Of a stretch of 18,620 nucleotides of DNA, positions 1 through 7,140 are shown piece after piece; position 1 is the first letter of the stretch, and every line of letters begins with the position of its first letter. Below the pieces are notes generated by a model. That model had not been told where the DNA came from. It worked only from the letters and a program-made list of their open reading frames with translations, and did no database searches. Source of the DNA: JBBRNH01 sp038230415 (GTDB lineage Bacteria > Bacteroidota > Bacteroidia > Cytophagales > Spirosomataceae); the NCBI GenBank assembly GCA_038230415.1, contig JBBRNH010000099.1, positions 1 through 18,620 of the forward strand, read 5' to 3'. Both the position numbers and the translations under genes were made by a program.

Positions 1-153
1 GGTGACGTACAACTCTCGAATAGACGCATGTTTGCATCGTTCAGCAATCTTAGGCAAAAAAATCTAAGTGGCAAAATTTTCTGTCGTAATTATTTGCTAC
101 CTCCTCAAAATCAGCGTTATAGCAATATGTATGTCCCTGATCTAAAGCACTAA

Positions 154-263
154 CAATACAAAATACGCAGTGCGCGGTGTTGTGTATGACCTTATTCCAA
201 CAATACAAAATACGCATTGCGTAAATGACACCAAAAGAGACTATCAGCAATACAAAATACGCA
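154..263. repeat. Three-unit direct repeat array, exact 47-bp period, next to recombinase
   Basis: The 16-mer caatacaaaatacgca occurs without mismatch at 154-169, 201-216 and 248-263, so each copy starts exactly 47 bp after the last. The two 31-nt intervals (170-200 and 217-247) differ from each other, except that units 1 and 2 both continue with one base and then TGCG. The third copy diverges there. In unit 2 the repeat end forms a perfect small palindrome, TACGCA-T-TGCGTA (211-223). The array ends 6 bp beyond the recombinase stop. No cas gene is present, and I saw no further copy in 1-153, where nothing else is recognisable. It may be a recombinase-bound or recombinase-built array, or a very short CRISPR-like remnant. 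The repeat is seen directly; its function is unknown. Confidence 0.85.
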
Positions 264-269
264 GCCCTG

Positions 270-1331
270 TCACATTATATCAAGCGGACTCTTGATCTTC
301 TTAAGCGACTTCTCGCTTACCTGTGTATAGCGGAGGGTAGTTTTGATGTCGTTGTGGCCGAGCAACTCCTGGATAAATTTGATGTCAGTACCATTCTCCA
401 GCAGGTGAGTGGCAAAGCTGTGGCGCAATCCATGAATGCCTACATCTTTGTTAATTTTAGCTTTTTTAAGCGCGTCTTTGAACACCTGTTGCGTACTTCG
501 GATGCTGTATCGGTCACCATATTGCCCTTCAAAGAGGTAGTTCTTTGGTTTATACTCCAGGAAATATGCCCTCAGTTGTTCCAGAATACTTTCGGGCAGG
601 TTGGCGTAGCGGTCCTTTTTACCTTTGGCCCGTTCAATAAAGACCTGCATATTTTTGCTGTCTACATCGGTGATTTTAATATTCACAATCTCGCTTACCC
701 GCAGTCCCATGCCGTAGCAAAGTTTGAGCATAGTGTTGTGTTTGAGGTTGGTTGTTACCTCAAAAAGCCGCTTTATATCTTTGGCGTTGATTACTTTGGG
801 TAAAATCGAGGGCTTTTTTGGGCGCGGAATCTCAAAAAAGAATTTCTCCCGGTGTAACACCTGCTCAAAATAAAACTTGACAGCGTTCATTCGGCTATGC
901 AGGGTGTTTTCGGAAAGTTTCATGGTGTTGATGCAATACAGAAAATAACTGCGGAGTCGGTTTGCGTCTAACTCATCAACCGGATTGGCCTTCAGGATAT
1001 AGAGGAGTTGGGCAAACTCGTTTCGATAAGTATTGATCGTACTTGGGCTATACGCCTTCAACTGTAGGGTTTCGACGAGTCGTTGAAAAGCGGGCTGATT
1101 CACGACGTGAATATGGGCAATCACGTCTTTACCAGCCAACGGCGGTGCCAAACCAAATTGTTTTCGATGGTGCGGTGTGTTCAGCACATACCACGCTTTT
1201 TCGGTGCGGCTCCATTGAATGCCGACTAATTTTCGGACGCGCTCGTTTAACTCGCGGCTGTACTCAAACCGGATAAAAATTACGTCTTTGCCCCGGTGCG
1301 TGGCCGGTTCGTAGGCTATTGGTTGCTCCAT
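270..1331 (-). CDS. Tyrosine-type site-specific recombinase/integrase
   Basis: This 353-residue protein is a phage-integrase/XerC-XerD type tyrosine recombinase, which cuts and rejoins DNA through a 3'-phosphotyrosine. The catalytic set is complete: R211 in GLRVSE, K238/K239 in AKGKKDR, H300 and R303 in HGLRH, H326 in LLGHND, and nucleophile Y335 in TLRYTQ. Residues about 75-165 form the SAM-like core-binding domain (SPSTINTYRNEF). Before it lies an extra N-terminal segment of about 70 residues (SRTEKAWYVLNTPHHRKQF) that simple Xer proteins lack. The C-terminus KIKSPLD resembles the IntI and Bacteroidota integrase ending, but the integron-specific insertion between the catalytic R and the HxxR box is not visible. 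Its ATG lies 9 bp after the ssb stop, so the two are probably co-transcribed. The 47-bp-period array follows its stop. It looks intact; its substrate is unknown. Confidence 0.95.
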   Translation of the reverse strand: MEQPIAYEPATHRGKDVIFIRFEYSRELNERVRKLVGIQWSRTEKAWYVLNTPHHRKQFGLAPPLAGKDVIAHIHVVNQPAFQRLVETLQLKAYSPSTINTYRNEFAQLLYILKANPVDELDANRLRSYFLYCINTMKLSENTLHSRMNAVKFYFEQVLHREKFFFEIPRPKKPSILPKVINAKDIKRLFEVTTNLKHNTMLKLCYGMGLRVSEIVNIKITDVDSKNMQVFIERAKGKKDRYANLPESILEQLRAYFLEYKPKNYLFEGQYGDRYSIRSTQQVFKDALKKAKINKDVGIHGLRHSFATHLLENGTDIKFIQELLGHNDIKTTLRYTQVSEKSLKKIKSPLDIM

Positions 1332-1340
1332 AAATTGCGC

Positions 1341-1694
1341 TCAGTCTTCGTCGCTACTATCGGTCTTTTTGTCGAGCATAATTAGTTGCTCGGCCACTAC
1401 TTCCGTAACGTATCGCTTGATGCCTTCTTTATCGTCGTAGCTACGGGTTTTCAATTTACCCTCGACATACACCAAGCTACCTTTTTGCAGGTATTTGTTG
1501 GCTAACTCGGCCAGACTTCGCCACAGCACCACCGTATGCCAGTCTGTTGTGCTGTGCGTTTGTCCGCTCTTGTCTTTGAACGTTTCGGTGGTTGCCAGCG
1601 AAAACCGGGCGACGCTGACATTGCCATCGAGTTGCTGCATCTCAGGCTCTTTACCGAGGTTGCCGATCAGCGTTACTTTGTTTAGTCCTCTCAT
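1341..1694 (-). CDS. ssb: Single-stranded DNA-binding protein
   Basis: A 117-residue OB-fold SSB. The N-terminus MRGLNKVTLIGNLGKEPE, the VARFSLAT strand, the TDWHTVVLW block and YVEGKLKTRSY are hallmarks of bacterial Ssb, which coats single-stranded DNA in replication, repair and recombination. It is shorter than a housekeeping SSB: the flexible linker is nearly absent. The tail ends SSDED, acidic but without the terminal Pro-Phe used to recruit partner proteins. It is first in a two-gene minus-strand unit with the recombinase (9-bp gap). That pairing suggests an accessory SSB of a recombination or mobile module rather than the sole cellular copy, which is inference. A promoter-like octamer lies about 72 bp upstream. 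Confidence 0.95.
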   Translation of the reverse strand: MRGLNKVTLIGNLGKEPEMQQLDGNVSVARFSLATTETFKDKSGQTHSTTDWHTVVLWRSLAELANKYLQKGSLVYVEGKLKTRSYDDKEGIKRYVTEVVAEQLIMLDKKTDSSDED

Positions 1695-1737
1695 GTTCAG
1701 TCTGGAGTAAATTCATGCGTTCGTTCACGGGTCGTGG

Positions 1738-1752
1738 CGGGCAATCTGCCCG
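1738..1752. promoter_or_regulatory. Short inverted repeat in the ssb leader
   Basis: The 15-mer is a perfect palindrome with 6-bp arms (CGGGCA / TGCCCG) around a 3-nt centre. It lies between the candidate -7 element at 1766-1773 and the ssb start, so on the minus strand it would sit in the leader RNA. It could be an operator half-pair or a small hairpin. The symmetry is seen; the role is inferred. Confidence 0.35.
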
Positions 1753-1765
1753 AACCCGATTCCGG

Positions 1766-1773
1766 CAAACCTA
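1766..1773 (-). promoter_or_regulatory. Candidate -7 element for the ssb-recombinase unit
   Basis: Read on the minus strand this is TAGGTTTG, an exact match to the Bacteroidota primary-sigma -7 consensus TAnnTTTG. It would start transcription near 1760, giving a leader of about 65 nt. I could not find a convincing -33 element at the usual spacing. Confidence 0.45.
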
Positions 1774-1828
1774 CATAAAACCCGCTTCCGGTCGTAGCTT
1801 CGGCCCTCATTATCAATCAACTTGCCGA

Positions 1829-3361
1829 ATGTTTAAACGCCTGCTGCTTCCCCTGCTTTTTGCGGCCAATTCGCTGGTTGCCCAGCCCCACCAAGCCATT
1901 CGGCAACACCGCCAAACCCACGAACACGCCCTGCTGACGGAGTTCATGAACCTGCTCTCGCTGCCGAACGTGGTGCTGCAACAACCCGCCGACACGCTTC
2001 GGCTGAATGCCCGGCGCGTGGCCCAAATGATGGAACAGCGCGGTATCCGGCCCCAACTGCTCGAACTCGATGCCAAAACGCCACCCGTTGTTTTTGGCGA
2101 GGTAACGGTGCCGGGAGCCACCCAAACCGTAATCTTTTATGCCCATTACGACGGTCAGGCCGTGCAACCGGCCAAATGGGCCACCGGCACGGCTCCGTTT
2201 CGGCCCGTGTTGGCAACCAACTCCATCGAAAACGGCGGCAAAATCGTGCCGATGCCCGCGCCCGGTCAGCCCATCAACCCCGATTACCGGGTGATTGCGC
2301 GTTCGGCGACGGACGACAAAGCCGGGATTTTTACCATTCTGGCTGCCTACGGAGCTTTGATCGAAAGCGGCCTGAAACCGACCGTGAACCTGAAATTCTT
2401 TTTTGAGGGCGAAGAAGAAGTCGGCTCGGCCCACCTCGGCAACTACCTCGATAAATACAAACCGCTCTTAACCAGTGATTTATGGGTGTTTGTTGACGGC
2501 CCCGTGCATCAGTCGGGGCGCAAGCAGGTGGTGTTTGGTTGCCGGGGCGATGTGAATATGGAACTCACCGTCTATGGCTCGCGCCGACCGTTGCACAGCG
2601 GGCATTATGGCAACTGGGTGCCTAACCCGGCCATGAGCCTGGCGCGGCTGCTGGCTTCTATGAAAGACGAAACCGGGCGGGTGCTGGTGAAGGGTTTTTA
2701 TGACGATGTGACTCCGCTTAGTACATCCGAAAAACAAGCCCTTGCCGCCGTACCGATGATTGACGATGACATCCGCACCGAACTCGGTTTTGCCCGGCCC
2801 GACGGCGGGGGGCAATCCCTGGCGCAACTCATCAATCAGCCCTCGCTCAACATCAACGGCATGGTTAGCGCGGGCGTGGGAGCGCAGGGAGCCAACGTAA
2901 TTCCGGCCACCGCCACCGCCCTGCTTGACCTGCGGCTCGTGCTGGGCAATGACCATCAACGCCAGACGCAGCGCGTGGCCGACCATATCCGGGCGCAGGG
3001 CTACCTCGTGCTTGATCGCGACCCCACCCCCGCCGAACGGCTTGCCAACCCGCTCATTGCTAAAGTGCTGGCAAAATCAGGCTACAACGCCCAGCGTACC
3101 CCGCTCGACCTGCCGATTGCCCGGCGCGTGGTGGCTGCCGTGCAACAAACCATGCCGGAGCCGGTGGTGCTGATGCCCTCTTTGGGCGGTACGCTCCCGT
3201 TGTATTTGTTCGAGAAAATCCTGAAAACCAACGCCCTGCTAACGATTCCGGTTGCTAATTATGACAGCAATCAGCACGGCGAAAACGAAAACATTCGCAT
3301 CCAGAACCTATGGGACGGTATCGAGAGCATCGGGAGCATTATGACAATGGCCGGAAAATAG
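1829..3361 (+). CDS. Exported M20 family metallopeptidase
   Basis: A 510-residue zinc hydrolase of the M20/M25/M40 family (ArgE, DapE and dipeptidase relatives). Metal and catalytic residues visible in order are H106 and D108 (FYAHYDGQ), D162 (SATDDKAG), E195-E197 (FFEGEEEVGS), D223 (VFVDGP) and H483 near the C-terminus (NQHGENEN). The dimerisation 'lid' domain is about residues 235-390, with RPLHSGHYGNW. I start at ATG 1829 because it opens a textbook signal peptide (MFKRLLLPLLFAANSLVAQ); the frame extends 38 codons further up, but that stretch is basic and not signal-like. The enzyme therefore probably acts in the periplasm or at the surface on peptides or N-acyl amino acids; the exact substrate cannot be read. 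The DUF4403 gene follows after 56 bp. Confidence 0.93.
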   Translation: MFKRLLLPLLFAANSLVAQPHQAIRQHRQTHEHALLTEFMNLLSLPNVVLQQPADTLRLNARRVAQMMEQRGIRPQLLELDAKTPPVVFGEVTVPGATQTVIFYAHYDGQAVQPAKWATGTAPFRPVLATNSIENGGKIVPMPAPGQPINPDYRVIARSATDDKAGIFTILAAYGALIESGLKPTVNLKFFFEGEEEVGSAHLGNYLDKYKPLLTSDLWVFVDGPVHQSGRKQVVFGCRGDVNMELTVYGSRRPLHSGHYGNWVPNPAMSLARLLASMKDETGRVLVKGFYDDVTPLSTSEKQALAAVPMIDDDIRTELGFARPDGGGQSLAQLINQPSLNINGMVSAGVGAQGANVIPATATALLDLRLVLGNDHQRQTQRVADHIRAQGYLVLDRDPTPAERLANPLIAKVLAKSGYNAQRTPLDLPIARRVVAAVQQTMPEPVVLMPSLGGTLPLYLFEKILKTNALLTIPVANYDSNQHGENENIRIQNLWDGIESIGSIMTMAGK

Positions 3362-3417
3362 GCCGCACTGATAACCTTTGGCAACATTCTGGCAAGCCAT
3401 TGGTTTGCAGTAGCACC

Positions 3418-4803
3418 ATGTTTACTCAACGCCCTGTTACTCTCCTGCTTTTTCTGGCTCTGTTCGCGGTGGTCAGTTGCAACCGGGTTCGGCCAAAAGC
3501 CCCCGACACCCAGCCGTTTGAACCGGCCATCGCCCAAACAACCTCCTACGTGGTGGGCGATGTTACGTTTAATATCCGCGATCTGGAACGAAAAATCAAT
3601 CAGTCGTTGCAGACGGTTCTGGTTACCGAAGAAACCTTCAAGGGCAAAAAAGGCGAAGCCTGGCGGTTGCGCATCGAGCGGACGGGGCCGGTCAGGGTGC
3701 GCTACGCCCGGCAGCGGGTCACGTTTTCGGCCCCGCTGCGGGTCTGGATCAGTAACCCCATCGGTCTGCGAAAAAAGAAAAAAAGCCGCTCTATTGCGGC
3801 CCTGTTTGTGCGGTTCGACAGCCCGATTTCGGTGGGCGAACGCTGGCGGCTCTCTACCCGAACGCGCTTTGTGGATTATCGCTGGGTTGAGCGGCCCGGT
3901 ATTCGGATTCTGGGTCTGAAAATTTCCGTTACGAAGCTGGCCGACAACGTGTTGCAAAAACGCCGGGCCGACATTGAATCGGCTATTGACAGCGCGGTGC
4001 ATCAAAGTCTGCGGCTCGACCGGCAGATTATCAACATCTGGCACGATTTGCAGAAACCGCTCCGTATCAGCACCCGCCCCGACACGCTCTGGATTATTCC
4101 TAACCCCATCGGCATCGCTACGGCTCCCATTCGGGGCGATCAAAAAACAATAACGGTTCCGGTTCAGATCAGCTTTCGGGCCGATACCCGCATTGGGGCG
4201 AAGCCGGTGGTGCGGGTAGTCCAGCGGTTGCCGCGTTTGCGCCGGCTGGCCCGGCTTCCGCCCCTGTCGCGGCTACGGGTGCTGGCTTTTGTTCCATACA
4301 CCGACCTGAACCGGATACTGAAACAAACGCTCGAAAAAGAAAAACTAAACCTGGCGGGGGGTAACCTAACCGTCAAAAGCGCGTCGGTTTATGGCGGGGG
4401 CCGGTCGCTGATTCTAAAAACCGAGGTGGGCGGGGCCGTCAGTGGAACGTTGTATTTTCACGGTCAGCCGGTGTACGACACATTAGATAATACACTGAAG
4501 ATCAGAGGTGTGGACTTTGACCTTGACACCCAGGAAGCCTTAGTTTCGACCGCCGACTGGCTTTTGCACGATCACCTCCGCGATACCCTTCAGGCGATCC
4601 TGACTGTTCCGCTGGGGCAGCAGATTGGGCAATTGCCCGCCAAAATAGAAACGGCGTTTATGCGGGGAAAAGCAGGGCGAAAAACTAAGTTGGCTATTGA
4701 CACATTCCGGTTTGTGCCGCAACGAATCGTGATCCGGCCCGACGGGATTCAGCTACTCGTTGAGGTAAAATCGCGGGTGGCCTTGCGGGTGATGCGGTTG
4801 TAG
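3418..4803 (+). CDS. DUF4403 family lipoprotein
   Basis: A 461-residue protein recognised as DUF4403, a Bacteroidota-enriched envelope family of unknown function. Supporting segments are TFNIRDLERKINQSL near the N-terminus, the RIERTGPVRV and APLRVWI strands, and the repeated long beta-rich modules around residues 150-230 and 290-440. ATG 3418 is preferred over upstream in-frame codons because it starts a lipoprotein signal ending AVVSC, with the modified cysteine at 21. The protein should therefore be anchored in the inner or outer membrane. It is unusually rich in Arg and Lys. It follows the M20 peptidase by 56 bp and may share its transcript. Its last 17 codons have a diverged copy at 5641-5691, described separately. 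No catalytic motif is visible. Confidence 0.85.
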   Translation: MFTQRPVTLLLFLALFAVVSCNRVRPKAPDTQPFEPAIAQTTSYVVGDVTFNIRDLERKINQSLQTVLVTEETFKGKKGEAWRLRIERTGPVRVRYARQRVTFSAPLRVWISNPIGLRKKKKSRSIAALFVRFDSPISVGERWRLSTRTRFVDYRWVERPGIRILGLKISVTKLADNVLQKRRADIESAIDSAVHQSLRLDRQIINIWHDLQKPLRISTRPDTLWIIPNPIGIATAPIRGDQKTITVPVQISFRADTRIGAKPVVRVVQRLPRLRRLARLPPLSRLRVLAFVPYTDLNRILKQTLEKEKLNLAGGNLTVKSASVYGGGRSLILKTEVGGAVSGTLYFHGQPVYDTLDNTLKIRGVDFDLDTQEALVSTADWLLHDHLRDTLQAILTVPLGQQIGQLPAKIETAFMRGKAGRKTKLAIDTFRFVPQRIVIRPDGIQLLVEVKSRVALRVMRL

Positions 4804-4934
4804 TTGACGGATGCCGGAAAAAATCAGTTGCCAATGCAACGCCGGTGTGCTGCGGCACGTAATGTTTGTTGACTGTGGTTTTGCGGAGCGCGTCCGACAG
4901 GATTTCGGTTGTACTAACTAAACATGACAAAAAG

Positions 4935-5549
4935 ATGAAACAACAGTTGATTTTGGCCCTTACCGTACTCATCGCTTTAGTGGTGGTAGCGTGTAATCAG
5001 AACGGCGTTTCGCCAGACAGATCAACAAGCGGCAGCACCCTGGCTACTGCCCGGATTGGGGGTGTTATGAGTTCGTCGGCTGCCAGTTGCACCGCAACAC
5101 GGGGCAACAGCGAAACGGTTATCACGGCCAGCCAACTACCGGCTGCGGTGCTGACCTACCTCAGCACGAACTTTGCGGGCTACACGCTCGTGCAGGCCGA
5201 ACAGGGCCTTAGCCGGAAGGATGGCAAGACCTATTACGAAGTGAAGTTTACGCTCAATGGTGTTACCAAAGAACTGCATTTTGATATGGCGGGCGTGGTG
5301 TTGGCTTTGCCCAACGGCGACGGGAAAGGCCACGACGGCAAGGGCGGCCCACCGAACGAGGTTGTTGTTACAGCGGCTCAACTACCGGCAGCCGTTGTCG
5401 CCTACCTGAACACGAACTTCGCGGGCTACACGCTCGTAGAAGCTGAACGGGGAACCACTTCGGCAGGAGTTGTTTATTACGAAATTAAATTTACGCTGAA
5501 CGGCATCACCAAAAAGATTTATCTCAATGCCACTGGTGTCGTGATTTAA
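4935..5549 (+). CDS. PepSY-like lipoprotein with two tandem domains
   Basis: A 204-residue small lipoprotein. The signal peptide runs to a lipobox (LVVVAC) with Cys20, which is why ATG 4935 is chosen over the frame's longer start at 4866. After a Ser/Thr-rich linker come two homologous modules, about residues 61-123 and 143-204. Each reads V(I/V)TA(S/A)QLPAAV..YL.TNFAGYTLV.AE, then YYE(V/I)KFTLNG(V/I)TK, then a final VV(L/I). This is the PepSY-like (beta-lactamase-inhibitor-like) fold seen in Bacteroidota periplasmic proteins, whose partners are mostly unknown. The repeats are also very similar in DNA, indicating a fairly recent internal duplication. A Gly/Lys/Asp-rich linker (about 127-140) separates them. 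The gene is followed 21 bp later by a strong terminator. Binding function is inferred from family only. Confidence 0.85.
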   Translation: MKQQLILALTVLIALVVVACNQNGVSPDRSTSGSTLATARIGGVMSSSAASCTATRGNSETVITASQLPAAVLTYLSTNFAGYTLVQAEQGLSRKDGKTYYEVKFTLNGVTKELHFDMAGVVLALPNGDGKGHDGKGGPPNEVVVTAAQLPAAVVAYLNTNFAGYTLVEAERGTTSAGVVYYEIKFTLNGITKKIYLNATGVVI

Positions 5550-5570
5550 TACTGTGGGATGATGTGATGC

Positions 5571-5602
5571 AAAAAAACCAGGCCCGTCGGCCTGGTTTTT
5601 TT
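5571..5602. terminator. Bidirectional intrinsic terminator
   Basis: A perfect 14-bp stem (5571-5584 with 5589-5602) closes a 4-nt loop. The stem is flanked by A7 on the left and T7 on the right, so it can act on both strands. It ends the transcript of the PepSY-like gene and separates it from the enolase operon. Confidence 0.93.
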
Positions 5603-5640
5603 GCGTGAATTGGTTTAGCGATTGATTAGCGAATAGTCAC

Positions 5641-5691
5641 CTACTGGTCGAGGTAAAATCGGGGGTGAGGTTACAGGTGATGCGGTTATAA
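5641..5691 (+). pseudogene. C-terminal fossil of a second DUF4403 gene
   Basis: This 51-bp stretch translates as LLVEVKSGVRLQVMRL followed by a stop. The intact DUF4403 gene ends LLVEVKSRVALRVMRL plus stop, so 13 of 16 residues agree, with a stop at the same place. DNA similarity starts near 5638 and ceases at the stop codon. Nothing upstream in this frame resembles DUF4403. The best reading is the surviving 3' end of a paralogue or duplicated copy whose body was deleted or replaced by the segment carrying the PepSY-like gene and terminator. The match is seen; the history is inferred. Confidence 0.8.
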
Positions 5692-5706
5692 AACCCAACC
5701 ATTGCC

Positions 5707-5714
5707 TACATTTG
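5707..5714 (+). promoter_or_regulatory. Candidate -7 element for the enolase operon
   Basis: TACATTTG is an exact match to the Bacteroidota -7 consensus TAnnTTTG. It lies 56 bp before the enolase ATG and just after the terminator and DUF4403 fossil, predicting a leader of about 50 nt. No clear -33 element is visible at the usual spacing. Confidence 0.55.
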
Positions 5715-5770
5715 CCCGACCGTTTGCCGGTTATCACCTGGCTGAACCTTATAGTATACACCCTGAACAG

Positions 5771-7051
5771 ATGAGTACAATTCAGCGCATTCACGCCCGC
5801 CAGATTCTGGATTCACGCGGCAATCCGACCGTCGAAGTTGACGTTACCACCGAAAATGGCTTCTTGGGCCGGGCTGCCGTGCCATCGGGAGCCTCGACCG
5901 GCACCCACGAAGCGGTTGAACTCCGCGACGACGACGCAAAGGTGTATGTCGGCAAGGGCGTTTTGAAGGCCGTTTCCAACGTCAACGAATTGATTTTCCC
6001 GGAGTTGGTTGGCCTGCCCATCTTCGATCAGACTGTGATTGACAAGATCATGCTCGAACTCGATGGTACGCCCAACAAGAGTAAACTCGGAGCCAACGCC
6101 ATCTTAGGTGTGTCACTGGCCGTTGCCAAAGCAGCCGCGCAGGAAGCCGGTTTGCCGTTGTATCGCTACATCGGCGGGGTAAATGCCAACACGCTGCCCG
6201 TGCCGATGATGAACATCCTGAACGGCGGTTCGCACGCCGATAACTCAATTGATTTTCAGGAATTTATGGTGATGCCCGCCAACGCACCGAGCTTTTCGGA
6301 AGCCCTGCGGATGGGTACCGAAATTTTTCATACGCTCAAAAAAGTGCTGAAAAGCATGGGCCTGAGCACCAACGTGGGCGACGAAGGCGGTTTTGCGCCA
6401 AATATCAAATCGAACGAAGAAGCGATTCAGATCGTGATTCAGGCCATCGAAAAAGCGGGTTTCCGCCCCGGCGAAGATGTCTGGATTGCGATGGACGCGG
6501 CTGCTTCGGAGTTCTACGATGCCGAAACGGGGATGTATCACTTCAAAAAATCAACCGGCGACAAACTTACCTCCGCACAGATGGTAAGTTACTGGAAAGA
6601 CTGGGCCAACAAATACCCGCTGCTCTCGATAGAAGATGGCATGGCCGAAGACGACTGGGCCGGCTGGAAGGTACAAACTGAATCACTGAAAGAAAACAGA
6701 ACGCAACTCGTTGGTGATGACCTGTTTGTGACCAACGTAACGCGCCTTCAGGAAGGCATTGACAAGGGCATTGCCAATGCAATATTAGTGAAGGTAAACC
6801 AGATTGGCTCGCTTACCGAAACGATTGACACGGTGAACTTAGCCAAGCGGAATTCGTACAAAAACATCATGTCGCACCGTTCGGGCGAAACCGAAGACAG
6901 CACCATTGCCGACCTCGCCGTTGCCCTCAACACGGGGCAAATCAAGACCGGCTCCGCGTCGCGTTCTGATCGGATGGCGAAATACAATCAACTCCTGCGT
7001 ATCGAAGAGGAACTCGGTGAGGTGGCGTATTTTCCGGGCTTGAAATTCTAA
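5771..7051 (+). CDS. eno: Enolase (phosphopyruvate hydratase)
   Basis: A 426-residue full-length enolase that interconverts 2-phosphoglycerate and phosphoenolpyruvate in glycolysis, in the cytoplasm with Mg2+. Diagnostic blocks are all present: SGASTGTHEAVELRD (substrate loop), NGGSHADNSIDFQEFM, the general acid in GDEGGFAPN, metal ligands in IAMDAAASEF, SIEDGMAEDDW and LVGDDLFVTN, the catalytic Lys in ILVKVNQIGS, the signature MSHRSGETEDSTIADLAV, and the second substrate Lys in IKTGSASRSDR. ATG 5771 gives the standard N-terminus MSTIQRIHARQILDSRGNPT; an upstream TTG at 5702 would add 23 atypical residues and overlaps the leader. It leads a probable operon with ftsB-like, phosphatase, nuclease and gpmI genes, so two consecutive glycolytic enzymes sit together. 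Element A begins 12 bp after its stop. Confidence 0.99.
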   Translation: MSTIQRIHARQILDSRGNPTVEVDVTTENGFLGRAAVPSGASTGTHEAVELRDDDAKVYVGKGVLKAVSNVNELIFPELVGLPIFDQTVIDKIMLELDGTPNKSKLGANAILGVSLAVAKAAAQEAGLPLYRYIGGVNANTLPVPMMNILNGGSHADNSIDFQEFMVMPANAPSFSEALRMGTEIFHTLKKVLKSMGLSTNVGDEGGFAPNIKSNEEAIQIVIQAIEKAGFRPGEDVWIAMDAAASEFYDAETGMYHFKKSTGDKLTSAQMVSYWKDWANKYPLLSIEDGMAEDDWAGWKVQTESLKENRTQLVGDDLFVTNVTRLQEGIDKGIANAILVKVNQIGSLTETIDTVNLAKRNSYKNIMSHRSGETEDSTIADLAVALNTGQIKTGSASRSDRMAKYNQLLRIEEELGEVAYFPGLKF

Positions 7052-7063
7052 GTGGCTGGTGGT

Positions 7064-7140
7064 CAGTGGTTAGTGGCAAGTTGGCTTACGCAAGCGTATT
7101 TCACCGGCACTAACCACTTGCCACTTGCTACTAACCACTG
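7064..7140. repeat. Intergenic palindromic element A
   Basis: Arms at 7064-7080 (cagtggttagtggcaag) and 7124-7140 are inverted copies matching at 16 of 17 positions. A second partial copy of the right-arm motif, taaccacttgcc, lies at 7111-7122. The loop begins with ggcttacgcaa. The motif family (agtggttagtgg / gttggcttacgcaa) recurs in element B at 7449-7500. The right arm ends on the first base of the GTG start codon of the ftsB-like gene. This looks like a dispersed REP/MITE-like element; the RNA could fold into a hairpin that covers the start region. Confidence 0.8.

Noticed and set aside
50..250. 66-codon minus-strand frame downstream of the recombinase
   Set aside because: It runs through the repeat array, shows no recognisable domain, and its Cys/Tyr-rich composition reflects the repeat sequence.
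154..263. Calling the phased repeats a CRISPR array
   Set aside because: Only three units, a strictly conserved core of just 16 bp, no cas genes and no leader; the adjacent gene is a tyrosine recombinase. Kept as an unclassified repeat array.
270..1331. Calling the recombinase an integron integrase (IntI)
   Set aside because: The C-terminal SPLD ending is shared, but the IntI-specific insertion before the HxxR box is not visible and no attC-like cassette follows.
3271..4143. 290-codon minus-strand frame opposite the M20 and DUF4403 genes
   Set aside because: An antisense shadow caused by high GC; it has no domain and covers the 3' end of one real gene and the first half of another.
5115..5546. 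Reading the PepSY-like protein as a sensor of an adjacent two-component system
   Set aside because: No kinase or response-regulator gene is in the neighbourhood; the family name alone does not support it.
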